A DNA stretch of 64,000 nt from Bryocella elongata (GCF_900108185.1 NZ_FNVA01000001.1:682001-746000); one strand, 5' to 3'; counted from the stretch's first letter, positions 53,909-63,068 are shown. The notes: generated from the sequence alone by a model not told the origin. Translations and numbers: made by a program.

Positions 53909-54997
53909 TTAGCGAGACTTCGCCATTTGCTTCAGCTTCTCGAGCGCGAACGGTCCGATCTTGTTGAGAGCGAGCACGGATTCGGCGGCACCGATGCGGG
54001 CGGCCTCTTTCGGCATGCCGTAGACGACTGAGCTCGCTTCGTCCTGTGCGATGGTGGCAGCGCCGCTCTGGCGCATCGCGAGCATGCCGCGCGCTCCGTC
54101 GGAGCCCATGCCAGTGAGCAGAATGCCTACGGCGTTTTTCTTCAGAACAGATGCCACCGAGGTGAACAGCACGTCCACGGAGGGACGGCTGAAGCACACA
54201 GGCGGCCCCTGCATGACCCTGACGCGAGGAATGCGCGCGCCAGCCTCCACGATCATGTGGAAGTCCCCGGGGGCGATGAGTGCGCGGCCTGGCAGGAGCT
54301 CATCCCCGTCGGCGGCTTCCTTCACCGGGAAGGCGCATTCGTGGTTCAGGCGCTCGGCAAAGTGCTTGGTGAAGACGGGCGGCATGTGCTGCACGATCAC
54401 GATGGGCGGGATATCCGCCGGGAGTGATCCAAGCAGCTCTGTGAGCGCGGGCGGCCCACCGGTCGAAGCTCCGATGGCGAGCACCATTCCCGGTGCGCAG
54501 GACGTGACAGGCAGCTGATTGGTGGGAGGCGTGGAGCGAACAGGCATCAGGCCAGCCATCGCCGGTCGCGTGTCGTCGCGCCGGGTGCGGATGTGTGCTG
54601 CCGCGGCTGACCTGATCTTGTTCCCGAGAATCAGCTTCAGGTCGCCGACAGAGTTGGGCCCATCGGGCTTGGCGAGAATTTCGACTGCGCCCGCGCGCAG
54701 GGCTTCCAACGTGGTGTTGGAGTTGGTCGCCGCCAGCGAGGTGATCATCACCACGGGCATCGGCCGAAACTGCATGAGCTTCTTGAGGAACGCGAGGCCG
54801 TTCATGCGCGGCATCTCGATGTCGAGAGTAATGACATCGGGGTTGAGCTGCAGAATCTTGTCGCGGGCCACGTACGGGTCGGCCGCTGTGCCCACGACCT
54901 CGATCTGGCTCTCGTCCGCCAGTGCCGCCGTCAACAACTTACGAACAAGCGCAGAGTCGTCGACGATCAACACACGAATTGGGCCCCTCTGATCCAT
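53909..54997 (-). CDS. cheB: Chemotaxis response regulator protein-glutamate methylesterase CheB
   Basis: 362 residues. Receiver domain with VLIVDDSALVRKLL and phosphoacceptor D59 in VITLDIEMPRMNG; linker; methylesterase domain with catalytic Ser in AIGASTGGPPAL, His in VIVQHMPPVFTKHFAERL and Asp in TGMGSDGARGM. It removes methyl groups from receptors for adaptation. The start shares one base with the stop of the cheX gene (TAATG), so it is coupled. Last gene of the che operon. Confidence 0.96.
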   Translation of the reverse strand: MDQRGPIRVLIVDDSALVRKLLTAALADESQIEVVGTAADPYVARDKILQLNPDVITLDIEMPRMNGLAFLKKLMQFRPMPVVMITSLAATNSNTTLEALRAGAVEILAKPDGPNSVGDLKLILGNKIRSAAAAHIRTRRDDTRPAMAGLMPVRSTPPTNQLPVTSCAPGMVLAIGASTGGPPALTELLGSLPADIPPIVIVQHMPPVFTKHFAERLNHECAFPVKEAADGDELLPGRALIAPGDFHMIVEAGARIPRVRVMQGPPVCFSRPSVDVLFTSVASVLKKNAVGILLTGMGSDGARGMLAMRQSGAATIAQDEASSVVYGMPKEAARIGAAESVLALNKIGPFALEKLKQMAKSR

Positions 54998-55446
54998 TAC
55001 ATCCTCAGGCTGCAGGAGGCCGAAAGCAGCCCACCTTCTACTTCCATCAATACCGATGTGGATTCTTCGCCGGACTTACCCAGCGTCTCGTGCTGCTCCA
55101 GGGAGCAGAGCTGCGGCGCGCTGAGTGAGCAGTAGTGCTCTGGCACGAGGTTGCTCAGCGTCGAGCCTGCGATCATGTTGGTGAGTTCGCATGCCAGCTC
55201 CTGCTGAAGCGTGATCGGAGGTGCATCCTCGCCGTAGAAGGAGATGCAGAGCAGGCGCAGTGCTTCGCGATCGACGGCGATGCTGAAGGTTCCTTCAGCG
55301 GCGCCACTGGTGTGCAGCAGGCACACGATCGGGTTGTCGTGCATGCGCCCGGAGGACTGCGCCGGTATCGCCTCGGAGAAGAACATCGTCTCCAGGACGT
55401 TGCAGGCAGAGGCGATCAACACCTCGTCAACATTAGTCTTCGTCAT
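54997..55446 (-). CDS. cheX: CheX-like CheY-P phosphatase
   Basis: 149 residues, CheC/CheX/FliY fold. The family catalytic motif ExxN is present as E87-L-T-N90 in LACELTNMIAGSTLSNL, preceded by VDREALRLLCISFYGED. CheX dephosphorylates CheY-P. A second of two adjacent ATGs (55446) is six bases after GGAGG. It overlaps the cheY gene by 14 bases and cheB by one. The operon has no cheZ, so this is the likely phosphatase for the neighbouring CheY. Confidence 0.8.
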   Translation of the reverse strand: MTKTNVDEVLIASACNVLETMFFSEAIPAQSSGRMHDNPIVCLLHTSGAAEGTFSIAVDREALRLLCISFYGEDAPPITLQQELACELTNMIAGSTLSNLVPEHYCSLSAPQLCSLEQHETLGKSGEESTSVLMEVEGGLLSASCSLRM

Positions 55447-55825
55447 CATCGGCCTCCCACATCAGGCGTGCTACTTCAAGCTCGAGAGCCTCGGGCGAGA
55501 AAGGTTTGGCGATGTATCCCTTGGCTCCCAGGGCCTGCATCTGCGCCTTGCGTTCGGCGCTTGAGTCCGTGGACACGATGATGACGGGGATGTTCCGGCG
55601 GGTGTCCATCTTGGCGAGTTCACCGACGAAGACGGCGCCGTCCATCACCGGCATATTGATGTCGCTGAAGATGACATCGACGGGTTGCTTTTCGAGCTTC
55701 TCGAGAGCGTCCAGGCCGTTTTCGGCCTCGAGGACACTGCCAATGTCCATGCTCGTCATGGCAAGCGCGCGGCGGAGGAAGTTCCGCATCGCCTTGGAAT
55801 CATCAACTATGAGAATGTCACGCAC
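55433..55825 (-). CDS. cheY: CheY-like response regulator
   Basis: 130 residues, a single receiver domain: acidic pair in ILIVDDSKAMR, phosphoacceptor D55 in VIFSDINMPVMDG, Thr/Ser region VIIVSTDS and K107 in GYIAKPFSPE. It carries CheA phosphate to the flagellar motor or serves as a phosphate sink. It starts with GTG 55825, with AAGGAG seven bases upstream, and overlaps the end of cheD by eight bases. Confidence 0.92.
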   Translation of the reverse strand: MRDILIVDDSKAMRNFLRRALAMTSMDIGSVLEAENGLDALEKLEKQPVDVIFSDINMPVMDGAVFVGELAKMDTRRNIPVIIVSTDSSAERKAQMQALGAKGYIAKPFSPEALELEVARLMWEADDDED

Positions 55826-56342
55826 ACTGGGCTCCTTTCTTGGATACGGGATTGGGGGTTGAGCCTAAGACAACTTCGAATCGTCCAGCGGTGCGGAGCA
55901 TAATCTGCCCGGTCGCCAGCTCCATGCGGAGGGTCCGGGAGCTCTCGCCACCGGTCTCTTCGTGGCGAACCAGGACACCGGCGCGCCACAGAACTTTCTT
56001 GGCGACAAGCTGATTGCGCTTGCCGATGTTGAAATACTCGCTCGACATCACCTGCGCTCCTCCGGCAACCGACACAATCAGCCGCTGCTTCTGCGCGCCC
56101 ATGCGGTATGCGCGATGGAAGAGCTCAGGGATGCCGGTATCACCGAACATGAATGGATTCTTCTGGGCTTTCTCGAGATCGATGTTCGAGTCAGGCAGGA
56201 GGTAATGGAGGAGACCTCCGACCTTGGTGACAGGGTCATACACCGCAACCGCGATGCAGGAGCCCAGGGCATAGGTAATGAGCGTGCATTGGGGGTCCGC
56301 ACTTACCTGGCAATCCCCGATCCCGACAACAAGTTGGCTCAC
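55818..56342 (-). CDS. cheD: Chemoreceptor glutamine deamidase CheD
   Basis: 174 residues. CheD deamidates receptor glutamines to glutamates. The catalytic Cys is in TYALGSCIAVAVYDP, the His in GGLLHYLLPDS, and the Thr/Ser region in LIVSVAGGAQVM. The ATG at 56342 overlaps cheR's stop by four bases. Its co-occurrence with CheX matches Bacillus/Thermotoga-type adaptation, where CheD and CheC/CheX proteins interact. Confidence 0.94.
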   Translation of the reverse strand: MSQLVVGIGDCQVSADPQCTLITYALGSCIAVAVYDPVTKVGGLLHYLLPDSNIDLEKAQKNPFMFGDTGIPELFHRAYRMGAQKQRLIVSVAGGAQVMSSEYFNIGKRNQLVAKKVLWRAGVLVRHEETGGESSRTLRMELATGQIMLRTAGRFEVVLGSTPNPVSKKGAQCA

Positions 56343-57223
56343 GCTGCGCTCCTTCTAGGTGGCCCCGCAGGACGGAGCGTGCCCGGTCTGCGGTAAATGG
56401 CCGGACGTACATATTCCAGCGAATGCTTGATACGATTCAGGCTCTCGGAGTGCCCAATGAAGAGATAACCGCCCGGCTCGAGCTGCTGCGCCAGGCGATC
56501 GACGAGCTCCTCCTGCGTCCGAGCGTTGAAGTAGATCATGACGTTTCGGCAGAGGATCAGCGGAAACTGCGTTTGCATGTTCTGCAGCGGCTCACTGAGG
56601 TTGAGACGTCGAAATTGAACGGAGCTGCGGATCTCGGGCTTTACCTTGAAATGGTTCGCCCACTCACCCTGACCACGCAGGAAATACTTCTGCATCGTGG
56701 GCATGGGAATCCCTTTCACGTGGTCCATGGAGTAGGTCGCTTTCTGCGCCTTCTCGAGGATCCGTGTTGAGATATCCGTGGCAAGGATCTTCAGTGCGGG
56801 TCCACCACCGTTGAAGTAGTCGCGGATCGAAAACGCTACGGTGTATGGCTCCTCCCCACTCGAACAGGCTGCGCTCCAGACGTCGATCTGCTGACGATTG
56901 GCCAGTGCCGGCAGGATCGTGGCGTGCAGAAAGTCGAAATGCTGCTGCTCGCGGAAGAAGCTCGTGTGGTTCGTCGTCAGTGAGTCGATCATCGTGATCA
57001 ACGCCTGCTCGCTCTTGTCGCCCGTGACGTGGTCGTAATACTCCGAATACGTCGCGATGTTGAGCTTGCGCATGATCTTGCCAAGGCGCGAAGCAACGAG
57101 TTCCTCTTTGCCTGGTTCAATGTCGAGTCCGCAATAGTCAAACGCGAGCTTGCGGATACGATCGAAGTCGCGAGGCGTCAGTGACGAGCGGGAAGGGAAG
57201 ACGGGGGCGGCGAGAGCGCTCAT
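56339..57223 (-). CDS. cheR: Chemotaxis protein methyltransferase CheR
   Basis: 294 residues. N-terminal helical domain (FDRIRKLAFDYCGLDI, ELVASRLGKIMR), then a SAM-dependent methyltransferase domain (TTNHTSFFRE, VWSAACSSGEEPYTVAFSI, ILATDIS, FPLILCRNVMIYFN, GGYLFIGHSESL). It methylates receptor glutamates with SAM. ATGA overlaps couple it to cheA upstream and cheD downstream. Confidence 0.95.
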   Translation of the reverse strand: MSALAAPVFPSRSSLTPRDFDRIRKLAFDYCGLDIEPGKEELVASRLGKIMRKLNIATYSEYYDHVTGDKSEQALITMIDSLTTNHTSFFREQQHFDFLHATILPALANRQQIDVWSAACSSGEEPYTVAFSIRDYFNGGGPALKILATDISTRILEKAQKATYSMDHVKGIPMPTMQKYFLRGQGEWANHFKVKPEIRSSVQFRRLNLSEPLQNMQTQFPLILCRNVMIYFNARTQEELVDRLAQQLEPGGYLFIGHSESLNRIKHSLEYVRPAIYRRPGTLRPAGPPRRSAA

Positions 57224-59433
57224 GCGGCAAGCCCCTCGAAACCGTTCTGGGAGAAGATGCCGGCGACGTCAAGGATGAGGCCGATGCGGCCGTCTCCAAG
57301 AATTGCAGAACCGGCAAGACCACGGACGCTCTTGAAGGCTTCGTCCAGACTCTTGATGACGACTTCCTGGCGGCCCAGCAGATCGTCGACAAAGAGACAG
57401 AAGCGCTTGCCTGCGAATTCGCAGACCACCAGCAGGCCATCCGTGATGGTCTCGCTCTTCGGCTCGATGTAGAAGCGCCGATGCAAGCGAACCAGCGGCA
57501 GCAACGATCCTCGCATCAGGATCATCTCGTCCTGGCCCTGCACGGTGAATAGCATGTCCTCGGTGGGGCGGCACATCTCTCGCACGCTGAAGAGCGGGAT
57601 GATGTAGCGATGGTCGCCCACGACGATGACCAGGCCTTCGATGATCGCCAGTGTCAACGGCAGGTGGATGTAGAAGGTCGTGCCCTTGCCGAGCTCGGAC
57701 TCGATCAGGATGCGGCCGCGCAGATGCTCGACGTGCTGGCGGACGACGTCCATGCCGACTCCGCGCCCGCTGATGTCGGTAATCTTCTCTGCAGTGGAGA
57801 AGCCGGGTGCGAAGATCAGGTGGAAGATCTCCTGCTCGCTGAGGTGCTGGTTCTCGTCAATCAGTCCGCGCTCGAGAGCCTTGTTCCGGATCTTGTCCGG
57901 GTTGAGACCGCGCCCATCGTCGGAGATCGATACCACGATCTGACCAGCTTCGTGCTCGGCAGAGATCTTCAGTGTTGCCATCTCCGACTTGCCGACCGCG
58001 AGGCGCTCCTGCGGCGGTTCGATGCCGTGATCGAGCGCGTTCCGGATCATGTGAAGCAACGGATCGGCGAGCTCTTCGGCTATGGTCTTGTCGAGTTCAG
58101 TCGATTCGCCTGCCAGTTCCAGGTTTACCTTCTTGCCGTTGCGGCGCGAGAGATCCCGCACCATCTTGGCGTTCTTCTGGAACAGCGGACCGATGGGCAT
58201 CATGCGCATGCTCATCGCACAACGCTGCACTTCGGTGGTGATTCTTGCCAGCTGCGCGAGTTCTCCGGCCATGCGGGTCTCGACGTTGGCGGAAGCGCGT
58301 GACAGGTTCATCAGGATCGACTGCGCGATCACCATCTCGCCCACCATGTCCATCAGGCGATCGAGCTTGGAGGTCTCCACACGGACCGAGGTGCTTGCGA
58401 CTTCGACGCGCATCGGCTCCTGCTGTGATGGAGCAGGTGCAGGAACTGCCTTTGGCGCGGCCACAACGGCGACCGGGGCCGGGGCGGCCTTTACCACTTC
58501 GACGGGCACCGCCGGCTGTGCCGCGATGGCTGTTGCCGCAGCCTGATCCTCTTCCTCCTGATCCAGCGTGAAGGCAACGACTTCCTCCTCTTCATGGAAT
58601 GAGGACTCTGAGACATCCGCTGTTGTCACGGCAGTGTCGACCACGGGTGCAACGGGTTCGGCAACGGGGGCCACGACCGCGACAACTGTTGCTGCCTCTG
58701 CTGCTGCGGCCGTTGCTACTGCTCGCCGGCCCGACTGAACCTCCTCGTTGACACTGCGCACGGAGGCAAGCAGTGACACGTTATTGCGGATGACGGGAGG
58801 AAGCGAACCCGACAGGCGGGCCTGGACGGCCGCGACCTCGTCCTTCAGATATTCGGCCGCCTCGAGCACGAGGTCGACGATCGCCGAATCGACCGAGACG
58901 CGGGCGTTCCGGGCGTGATCCAGCAAGGTCTCGACTTCGTGGGCTACAGCCTGCACGCCATCGAGGCCAAGGAATCCTGCAAGACCCTTGATCGAATGGA
59001 ACGAGCGAAACACCGCGTGGATCGCTTCCGTGAGTGACGGATCCTTTTCGAGCTGAAGGATGCGCTCCTCGATCGATGTCAGGTGCTCTTCCGCCTCGAG
59101 GACGAAGTCGTTGAGCAGCTCCGCGTCCTCTTCAAACGGTACGGGAGCGGCTGGTTCGGGGACGGGGGGCGCCGGTGGCGGAGCGAGAATCGCCTGCAGA
59201 GCCGAAGCGCCATTGCGGGCGTCTTCGTCGGTGAGGGTCTTCGCCTTGGCGAGTTTCACCAGGCGTTCCATCTCGACGACAAAGTCGGCGGGGCTTGTCT
59301 TGCGCGCGACCTCGAGGATCGAGGCCATTGCCTTCGACCGGAAGGCCGCTGCGCCTTTGAGCATGACCTGCAGGGCCAGATCGTCGACGGCCTGCAGCAT
59401 CGCTGCGCTCTCTGGAGTTGCTTGCGTTTCCAT
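57220..59433 (-). CDS. cheA: Chemotaxis histidine kinase CheA
   Basis: 737 residues. Unusual start: about 100 residues precede the phosphotransfer domain, whose His is H146 in FRSFHSIKGLAGFLG. Residues about 235-345 are an Ala/Pro/Val/Glu-rich linker where other CheA proteins carry the CheY-binding P2 domain; none is evident. Then the dimerisation helices (LDRLMDMVGEMVIAQSIL), the ATPase domain (N box NALDHGIEPP, DDGRGLNPDKI, SGRGVGMDVV) and a CheW-like domain at the end. It autophosphorylates and feeds CheY and CheB. Follows cheW after 46 bases and overlaps cheR by four. Confidence 0.96.
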   Translation of the reverse strand: METQATPESAAMLQAVDDLALQVMLKGAAAFRSKAMASILEVARKTSPADFVVEMERLVKLAKAKTLTDEDARNGASALQAILAPPPAPPVPEPAAPVPFEEDAELLNDFVLEAEEHLTSIEERILQLEKDPSLTEAIHAVFRSFHSIKGLAGFLGLDGVQAVAHEVETLLDHARNARVSVDSAIVDLVLEAAEYLKDEVAAVQARLSGSLPPVIRNNVSLLASVRSVNEEVQSGRRAVATAAAAEAATVVAVVAPVAEPVAPVVDTAVTTADVSESSFHEEEEVVAFTLDQEEEDQAAATAIAAQPAVPVEVVKAAPAPVAVVAAPKAVPAPAPSQQEPMRVEVASTSVRVETSKLDRLMDMVGEMVIAQSILMNLSRASANVETRMAGELAQLARITTEVQRCAMSMRMMPIGPLFQKNAKMVRDLSRRNGKKVNLELAGESTELDKTIAEELADPLLHMIRNALDHGIEPPQERLAVGKSEMATLKISAEHEAGQIVVSISDDGRGLNPDKIRNKALERGLIDENQHLSEQEIFHLIFAPGFSTAEKITDISGRGVGMDVVRQHVEHLRGRILIESELGKGTTFYIHLPLTLAIIEGLVIVVGDHRYIIPLFSVREMCRPTEDMLFTVQGQDEMILMRGSLLPLVRLHRRFYIEPKSETITDGLLVVCEFAGKRFCLFVDDLLGRQEVVIKSLDEAFKSVRGLAGSAILGDGRIGLILDVAGIFSQNGFEGLAA

Positions 59434-59479
59434 GATCCTCTGCCTGTTGGTGTGTGTGCTGGGGCCTTGGGGAAGGCTG

Positions 59480-60001
59480 TTAGTTCGAGAAGTTCAGGCC
59501 AACGACGGAGTCCGTACGGAACACCTCGTGGATGTCGAGCAGGAGCTTCACCTTCCCGTGGACCTTGGCGATGCCCTTGAGGTACGGCGTCGGGTTGCCG
59601 TTGCCGAAGTCGGGGCTGTCCTCGATGTCTCCCTGCGCGATCGTGAGAACCTCGCTGACACCGTCGGCGATGGCGCCGATGAGGCGGTCTCCGTTGGCGC
59701 CGCGCGTGCGGACCACGATGATGCAGGTGCGGTAGGTGTACTCCTGCGGCGTCAGCATGAACTTAAGCGATAGGTCGACGACGGGGATGACCTGACCGCG
59801 AAGGTTGATCACTCCCTTGATATGGGAGGGCATCTTCGGAACAGGAGTGACTTCCTGCATGCCGATGATTTCCTTGATGGCCAGCACCTGGATCCCGAAC
59901 TCCTCTTTACCGAGGGAGAAGATCAGGTGCTTGTCGGCGGAGCCTCGATGTGCTGCGGCGGCAGCGTTCGTGCCCGTGGTCTGAATCGATTGAATCTCCA
60001 T
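59480..60001 (-). CDS. cheW: Chemotaxis coupling protein CheW
   Basis: 173 residues. An N-terminal extension of about 25 residues (Gln/Thr/Ala-rich), then the CheW beta-barrel: LIFSLGKEEFGIQVLAIKEI, VINLRGQVIPVVDLSLKF, LIGAIADGVSEVL. It bridges receptors and CheA. The ATG at 60001 is five bases after GAGG; a GTG at 60007 is less likely. First gene of the che operon, with a FliA-type promoter upstream. Confidence 0.95.
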   Translation of the reverse strand: MEIQSIQTTGTNAAAAAHRGSADKHLIFSLGKEEFGIQVLAIKEIIGMQEVTPVPKMPSHIKGVINLRGQVIPVVDLSLKFMLTPQEYTYRTCIIVVRTRGANGDRLIGAIADGVSEVLTIAQGDIEDSPDFGNGNPTPYLKGIAKVHGKVKLLLDIHEVFRTDSVVGLNFSN

Positions 60002-60070
60002 GATCACCTCATTCTGGAGCAGTAAGACTGAACCTTGGTGCCGGTCGAACCTATTTGGTTGGCTGGCTGA

Positions 60071-60098
60071 CTATCGGCTTCCGGGAGGCTTTGCATTA
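60071..60098 (-). promoter_or_regulatory. Sigma-28 (FliA)-type promoter of the che operon
   Basis: On the minus strand, TAATG (60094-60098), 15 bases, then GCCGATAG (60071-60078), seven of eight bases of the FliA -10 consensus GCCGATAA. The cheW start codon lies 70 bases downstream. The same 8-mer recurs before cheY (62145) and motA (63175). Confidence 0.65.
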
Positions 60099-60173
60099 GT
60101 GCAAAACCATCTCCCGAATACGTTTGGGTTCCTGGGTGGGACCGTCCTGCAACAGGTAAGCGATCCCTGTCCC

Positions 60174-61820
60174 CTAGAACTCCTTGAAGTTGGAATCGTC
60201 GTCGTCGAGCGGAAAGACGGACGCGGGCGTGGCGGTCGCGAGTCGTGTGAAGGCCACAGGTTTGCGTTGCGCGACACGCGGCGGGGGCGCAAAGGTTGTC
60301 TTCAGGCTCTGCTTCGGCTTCAGCATCGGCATAGGCTTCGACCTCGACGGCGCAGAGAGCCGGATAGGACCGCGACCTTCGCTGGCGGAGCTTCCAACCA
60401 TGGCTCCGAGTGTGTTCGCGACCGACGTCAGCGCATCAGACTGCGCTGTCAGTTCCTCGGCGGCAGCGGCGCTCTCCTCGGCGTTGGCCGCGCTCTTCTG
60501 TGTGCCTTGCTCCATCTTCTGGATGGCGCTGCGGATCTGGTCGATGCCTCGGCCTTGCTCCTCGCTGGAGGTGCAGATTTCTTCGATGAGATTCTTCATC
60601 TCGCTAAACACCACGTTGACGCGTTCTCCGGCTTCGACCAGCGAGCCGATCTTGGCGCGGCCCATGTCGGAGTTCGCAAGCGAGGCCTCGATGAGTCCGC
60701 TGATCTCCTGGGCTGCAGCAGAGCAACGCTGCGCCAGGTTGCGGACCTCTTCAGCGACCACCGCGAAGCCCATGCCGGCTTCACCAGCGCGTGCCGCTTC
60801 GACTGCGGCGTTGAGTGCGAGGATGTTGGTCTGGAAGGCGATCTTGTCGATGACCTGCAGGGTCTTCGCGATCTGGTTGCTCGATTCGCCGATGGCGTTC
60901 ATCGCTTCGACGCTCTCAGCGACGGCGATTGTGGTCTGCTCGGTGCTCTGTACGGCCTGGGTGACAAGACCGCTGGCGTTGCGGGAGTTGTCGACGTTGC
61001 GGCGCGCCATCGAATTGACCTCTTCGGCGGAGGCTGACGTCTCTTCGATCATGGCTGCCTGCTCGGAGCTCTCACGAGCCAGTGACTGGCTGGAGGATGC
61101 TACCTCAGAGGCCGCCTGTGATACCTGGGCTGCTCCGTCGTTCAGCTCGTTGACCACCTGGCGAAGCTGCGTATCGAGACCGCGTATGACGAAGATGACT
61201 CCAATCCCCACAATGCCGGCAAGAACGAACAGGCCAATCAGGATGGAGTATCCACGCTGGGCACTTGCTGCCGCCGCCGTCGCTTGCTCCGCCATCAAGT
61301 CCTTCTCCCACTGGCAGAGGGCTGTGCCGTCATTGTCGATTTTTTTCAGCGGGGCACGAAGGGCTACGACAGTCTCATGAGCCCCTTTGACATCTCCTGC
61401 TCTGACCTGCGCAATTAGCTTCTCGTGCAGGGAATCTGAGGCGGAGAGGGTAGTGAGGATATCCTCCACAAGGGCTTCGCCACGGCCAACGATGCCGATC
61501 TTCTTCATGTCGGCCAGGCGACTGATCATGTCTTGTTCAGCCTCCTGGTAGCTCTTGATCGAGTCGTCGAGACTGTCGGTGTCGTTCGAGTAGCCGGCGA
61601 TCATGGTCGAACGCGAGTTCGAAAGAAACTCGGCTGAGTCACCGTTGATTAGTCCAGCGTCTGCCGCCTTCTGACCGGTCTTTACGGCAATCTGGTCATT
61701 GGAATCCGCGAGGCTGTGGGTGACGAAGATGGCGGTCAGGCCCAGGGCGAGAGTCAGGGCCACCAGGAGGCCATACGTACCGAAGAGCTTCTGCTTTACG
61801 GTCATCGAGTCGAAATTCAT
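60174..61820 (-). CDS. Methyl-accepting chemotaxis protein
   Basis: 548 residues. Helix 1 about 13-34, periplasmic helical-bundle region about 35-190 (4HB-like), helix 2 about 191-213. Only about 15 residues separate helix 2 from the methyl-accepting domain ([20 protein letters not shown]), so there is no HAMP domain. The signalling tip is intact: [36 protein letters not shown]. After the coiled coil there is a basic/proline-rich tail ending NFKEF, matching the CheR/CheB-docking pentapeptide pattern x-[FWY]-x-x-[FWY]. The ATG at 61820 has AGGTGA six bases upstream. The sensed signal is unknown. Confidence 0.93.
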   Translation of the reverse strand: MNFDSMTVKQKLFGTYGLLVALTLALGLTAIFVTHSLADSNDQIAVKTGQKAADAGLINGDSAEFLSNSRSTMIAGYSNDTDSLDDSIKSYQEAEQDMISRLADMKKIGIVGRGEALVEDILTTLSASDSLHEKLIAQVRAGDVKGAHETVVALRAPLKKIDNDGTALCQWEKDLMAEQATAAAASAQRGYSILIGLFVLAGIVGIGVIFVIRGLDTQLRQVVNELNDGAAQVSQAASEVASSSQSLARESSEQAAMIEETSASAEEVNSMARRNVDNSRNASGLVTQAVQSTEQTTIAVAESVEAMNAIGESSNQIAKTLQVIDKIAFQTNILALNAAVEAARAGEAGMGFAVVAEEVRNLAQRCSAAAQEISGLIEASLANSDMGRAKIGSLVEAGERVNVVFSEMKNLIEEICTSSEEQGRGIDQIRSAIQKMEQGTQKSAANAEESAAAAEELTAQSDALTSVANTLGAMVGSSASEGRGPIRLSAPSRSKPMPMLKPKQSLKTTFAPPPRVAQRKPVAFTRLATATPASVFPLDDDDSNFKEF

Positions 61821-61894
61821 TGAGGGATCACCTGCTGATCGAGTTGCACGCACGGCTGTGTTGAGCTCCGCACCGTTTTCTGCTGCGCAGCTAT

Positions 61895-61922
61895 GTATCG
61901 GTTCTGCACTAAGTTCCGTTGA
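61895..61922 (-). promoter_or_regulatory. Sigma-28 (FliA)-type promoter of the receptor gene
   Basis: On the minus strand, TCAAC (61918-61922), 15 bases, ACCGATAC (61895-61902). The -35 and spacing are identical to the cheY promoter; the -10 differs from GCCGATAA at its two end bases. The start codon lies 75 bases downstream. Confidence 0.5.
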
Positions 61923-62124
61923 AGGGCAGGGGAGCATCTTTCGATGGACCGTGCTCAAGCAGCCGCGCAACCGATGGCTGATGCGTCACTTATCGCCATC
62001 TTCCGAAGAAAGACACGCAGTGTCCGTAAACGGGACGGTCGCGCCTATCGTTCTTCGAGAGAAGGTGCGTGAGGCGACGCATGTTGGTCTGGACTTGGTG
62101 TGCTGCAGACTCGAACGGGAACGC

Positions 62125-62152
62125 TCAACATGCGGCTTCCCTGTGCCGATAG
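62125..62152 (+). promoter_or_regulatory. Sigma-28 (FliA)-type promoter of the cheY/CheX-like pair
   Basis: TCAAC (62125-62129), 15 bases, GCCGATAG (62145-62152). This fits the Pseudomonas-type FliA consensus TCAAG with GCCGATA. It leaves a leader of about 60 bases before the cheY start. Confidence 0.65.
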
Positions 62153-62217
62153 GACGCACATGCGTATTCCGGCCGACGTGACGCAACCGTCTCGCCCCAA
62201 TCCGCAAGAGGCTCTGA

Positions 62218-62586
62218 ATGGACATTCTTCTCGTTGACGACAGCAAGACCATGCGCATGATCGTGCAGCGCGCTATCCGCCAGGCAGGTTTTCGTGGCCT
62301 GGCGATCGTGGAAGCTGAAAACGGTCGTGATGCCCTCAACAAACTCGCAGCCGAAAAGCCGCGACTGATTCTCTCCGACTGGAATATGCCGGAGATGAAT
62401 GGCATCGATTTTCTGATCCAGGTGCGCTCCGCAGTTGGAGCTCTGCCTTTTGGCTTCATAACCTCGGAGAACACTCCAGAGATCCGTGAGCGGGCGATGG
62501 CTTCAGGGGCAAACTTTTTGATTACCAAGCCGTTCAGTCCGGAAGACGTTCAGGACGCGCTGTCTCCGATCCTGGAAGGTGCATAA
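62218..62586 (+). CDS. CheY-like response regulator (second copy)
   Basis: 122 residues, receiver domain only: ILLVDDSKTMR, phosphoacceptor D54 in LILSDWNMPEMNG, T82 in FITSENTPE and K104 in FLITKPFSPED. Closer in style to motor-binding CheY than the copy in the che operon, but this cannot be settled by eye. ATG with GAGG six bases upstream. Two bases separate it from the next gene. Confidence 0.93.
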   Translation: MDILLVDDSKTMRMIVQRAIRQAGFRGLAIVEAENGRDALNKLAAEKPRLILSDWNMPEMNGIDFLIQVRSAVGALPFGFITSENTPEIRERAMASGANFLITKPFSPEDVQDALSPILEGA

Positions 62587-62588
62587 CC

Positions 62589-63068
62589 ATGGCTGATACC
62601 GTTGGCTTTCATCTCTCCAAGCTCCTCACCGACCTGGTCGGCCGCAAGGTGACCTTTGCACCGCTGCCCAACGCCGTCGAGCAGCCAATCAAGCAGGTCT
62701 TTGGCATCTACCAGCTGCTCCCCTGGGACCTCGCTATTGTCGTTCGGCTGGACCTGTCTTTGCTGGGCTCGCTCGCAGGGCTGCTGGTCGGCCTGCCGGA
62801 CAATGCGGTCAAGGACCGCCTCAAGGCCGGAGGCTTCGACGAGCTGCTTCGCGATGCCGCCCACGAGGTACTCAATATCAGCTCGGCGGTCATTACTGCT
62901 GAAGGACGCGCCATCTTTCAGAAGATGGTCTTCGATCGCACCCTGGTTGACGGTCCGGCTGGCGAAGTCTTGAAAAAGCCCTTCCACAAGAGCTTCTACA
63001 ACGTAGTCATCGATGGATACCAAGGGGGCAAATTGGCCGTCCTGGGAGCCCAGATTCCAATCTCATAA
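62589..63068 (+). CDS. CheX/CheC-like protein, putative CheY-P phosphatase
   Basis: 159 residues, soluble. Overall similarity to known families is weak, but E93-V-L-N96 in AAHEVLNISSAVI sits in a helix context like the ExxN catalytic motif of CheC/CheX/FliY, followed by GRAIFQKMVFD, and a similar segment order to the other CheX in the window. GAAGGTG in the end of cheY serves as its Shine-Dalgarno. Being coupled to a cheY under a FliA promoter supports a role in removing CheY phosphate. The function is inferred. Confidence 0.55.
   Translation: MADTVGFHLSKLLTDLVGRKVTFAPLPNAVEQPIKQVFGIYQLLPWDLAIVVRLDLSLLGSLAGLLVGLPDNAVKDRLKAGGFDELLRDAAHEVLNISSAVITAEGRAIFQKMVFDRTLVDGPAGEVLKKPFHKSFYNVVIDGYQGGKLAVLGAQIPIS

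Larger units (their letters stand above)
61821..62217. other. 397-base divergent intergenic region between receptor and cheY
   Basis: No gene or RNA recognised. It holds two outward-facing sigma-28-type promoters, one for the receptor gene (61895-61922) and one for cheY (62125-62152); the 200 or so bases between them show nothing I can name. Confidence 0.6.

Noticed and set aside
53889-53909. Small hairpin AGGCT/AGCCT between dgt and cheB
   Set aside because: Only a 5-bp stem without T tracts; too weak to call a terminator.
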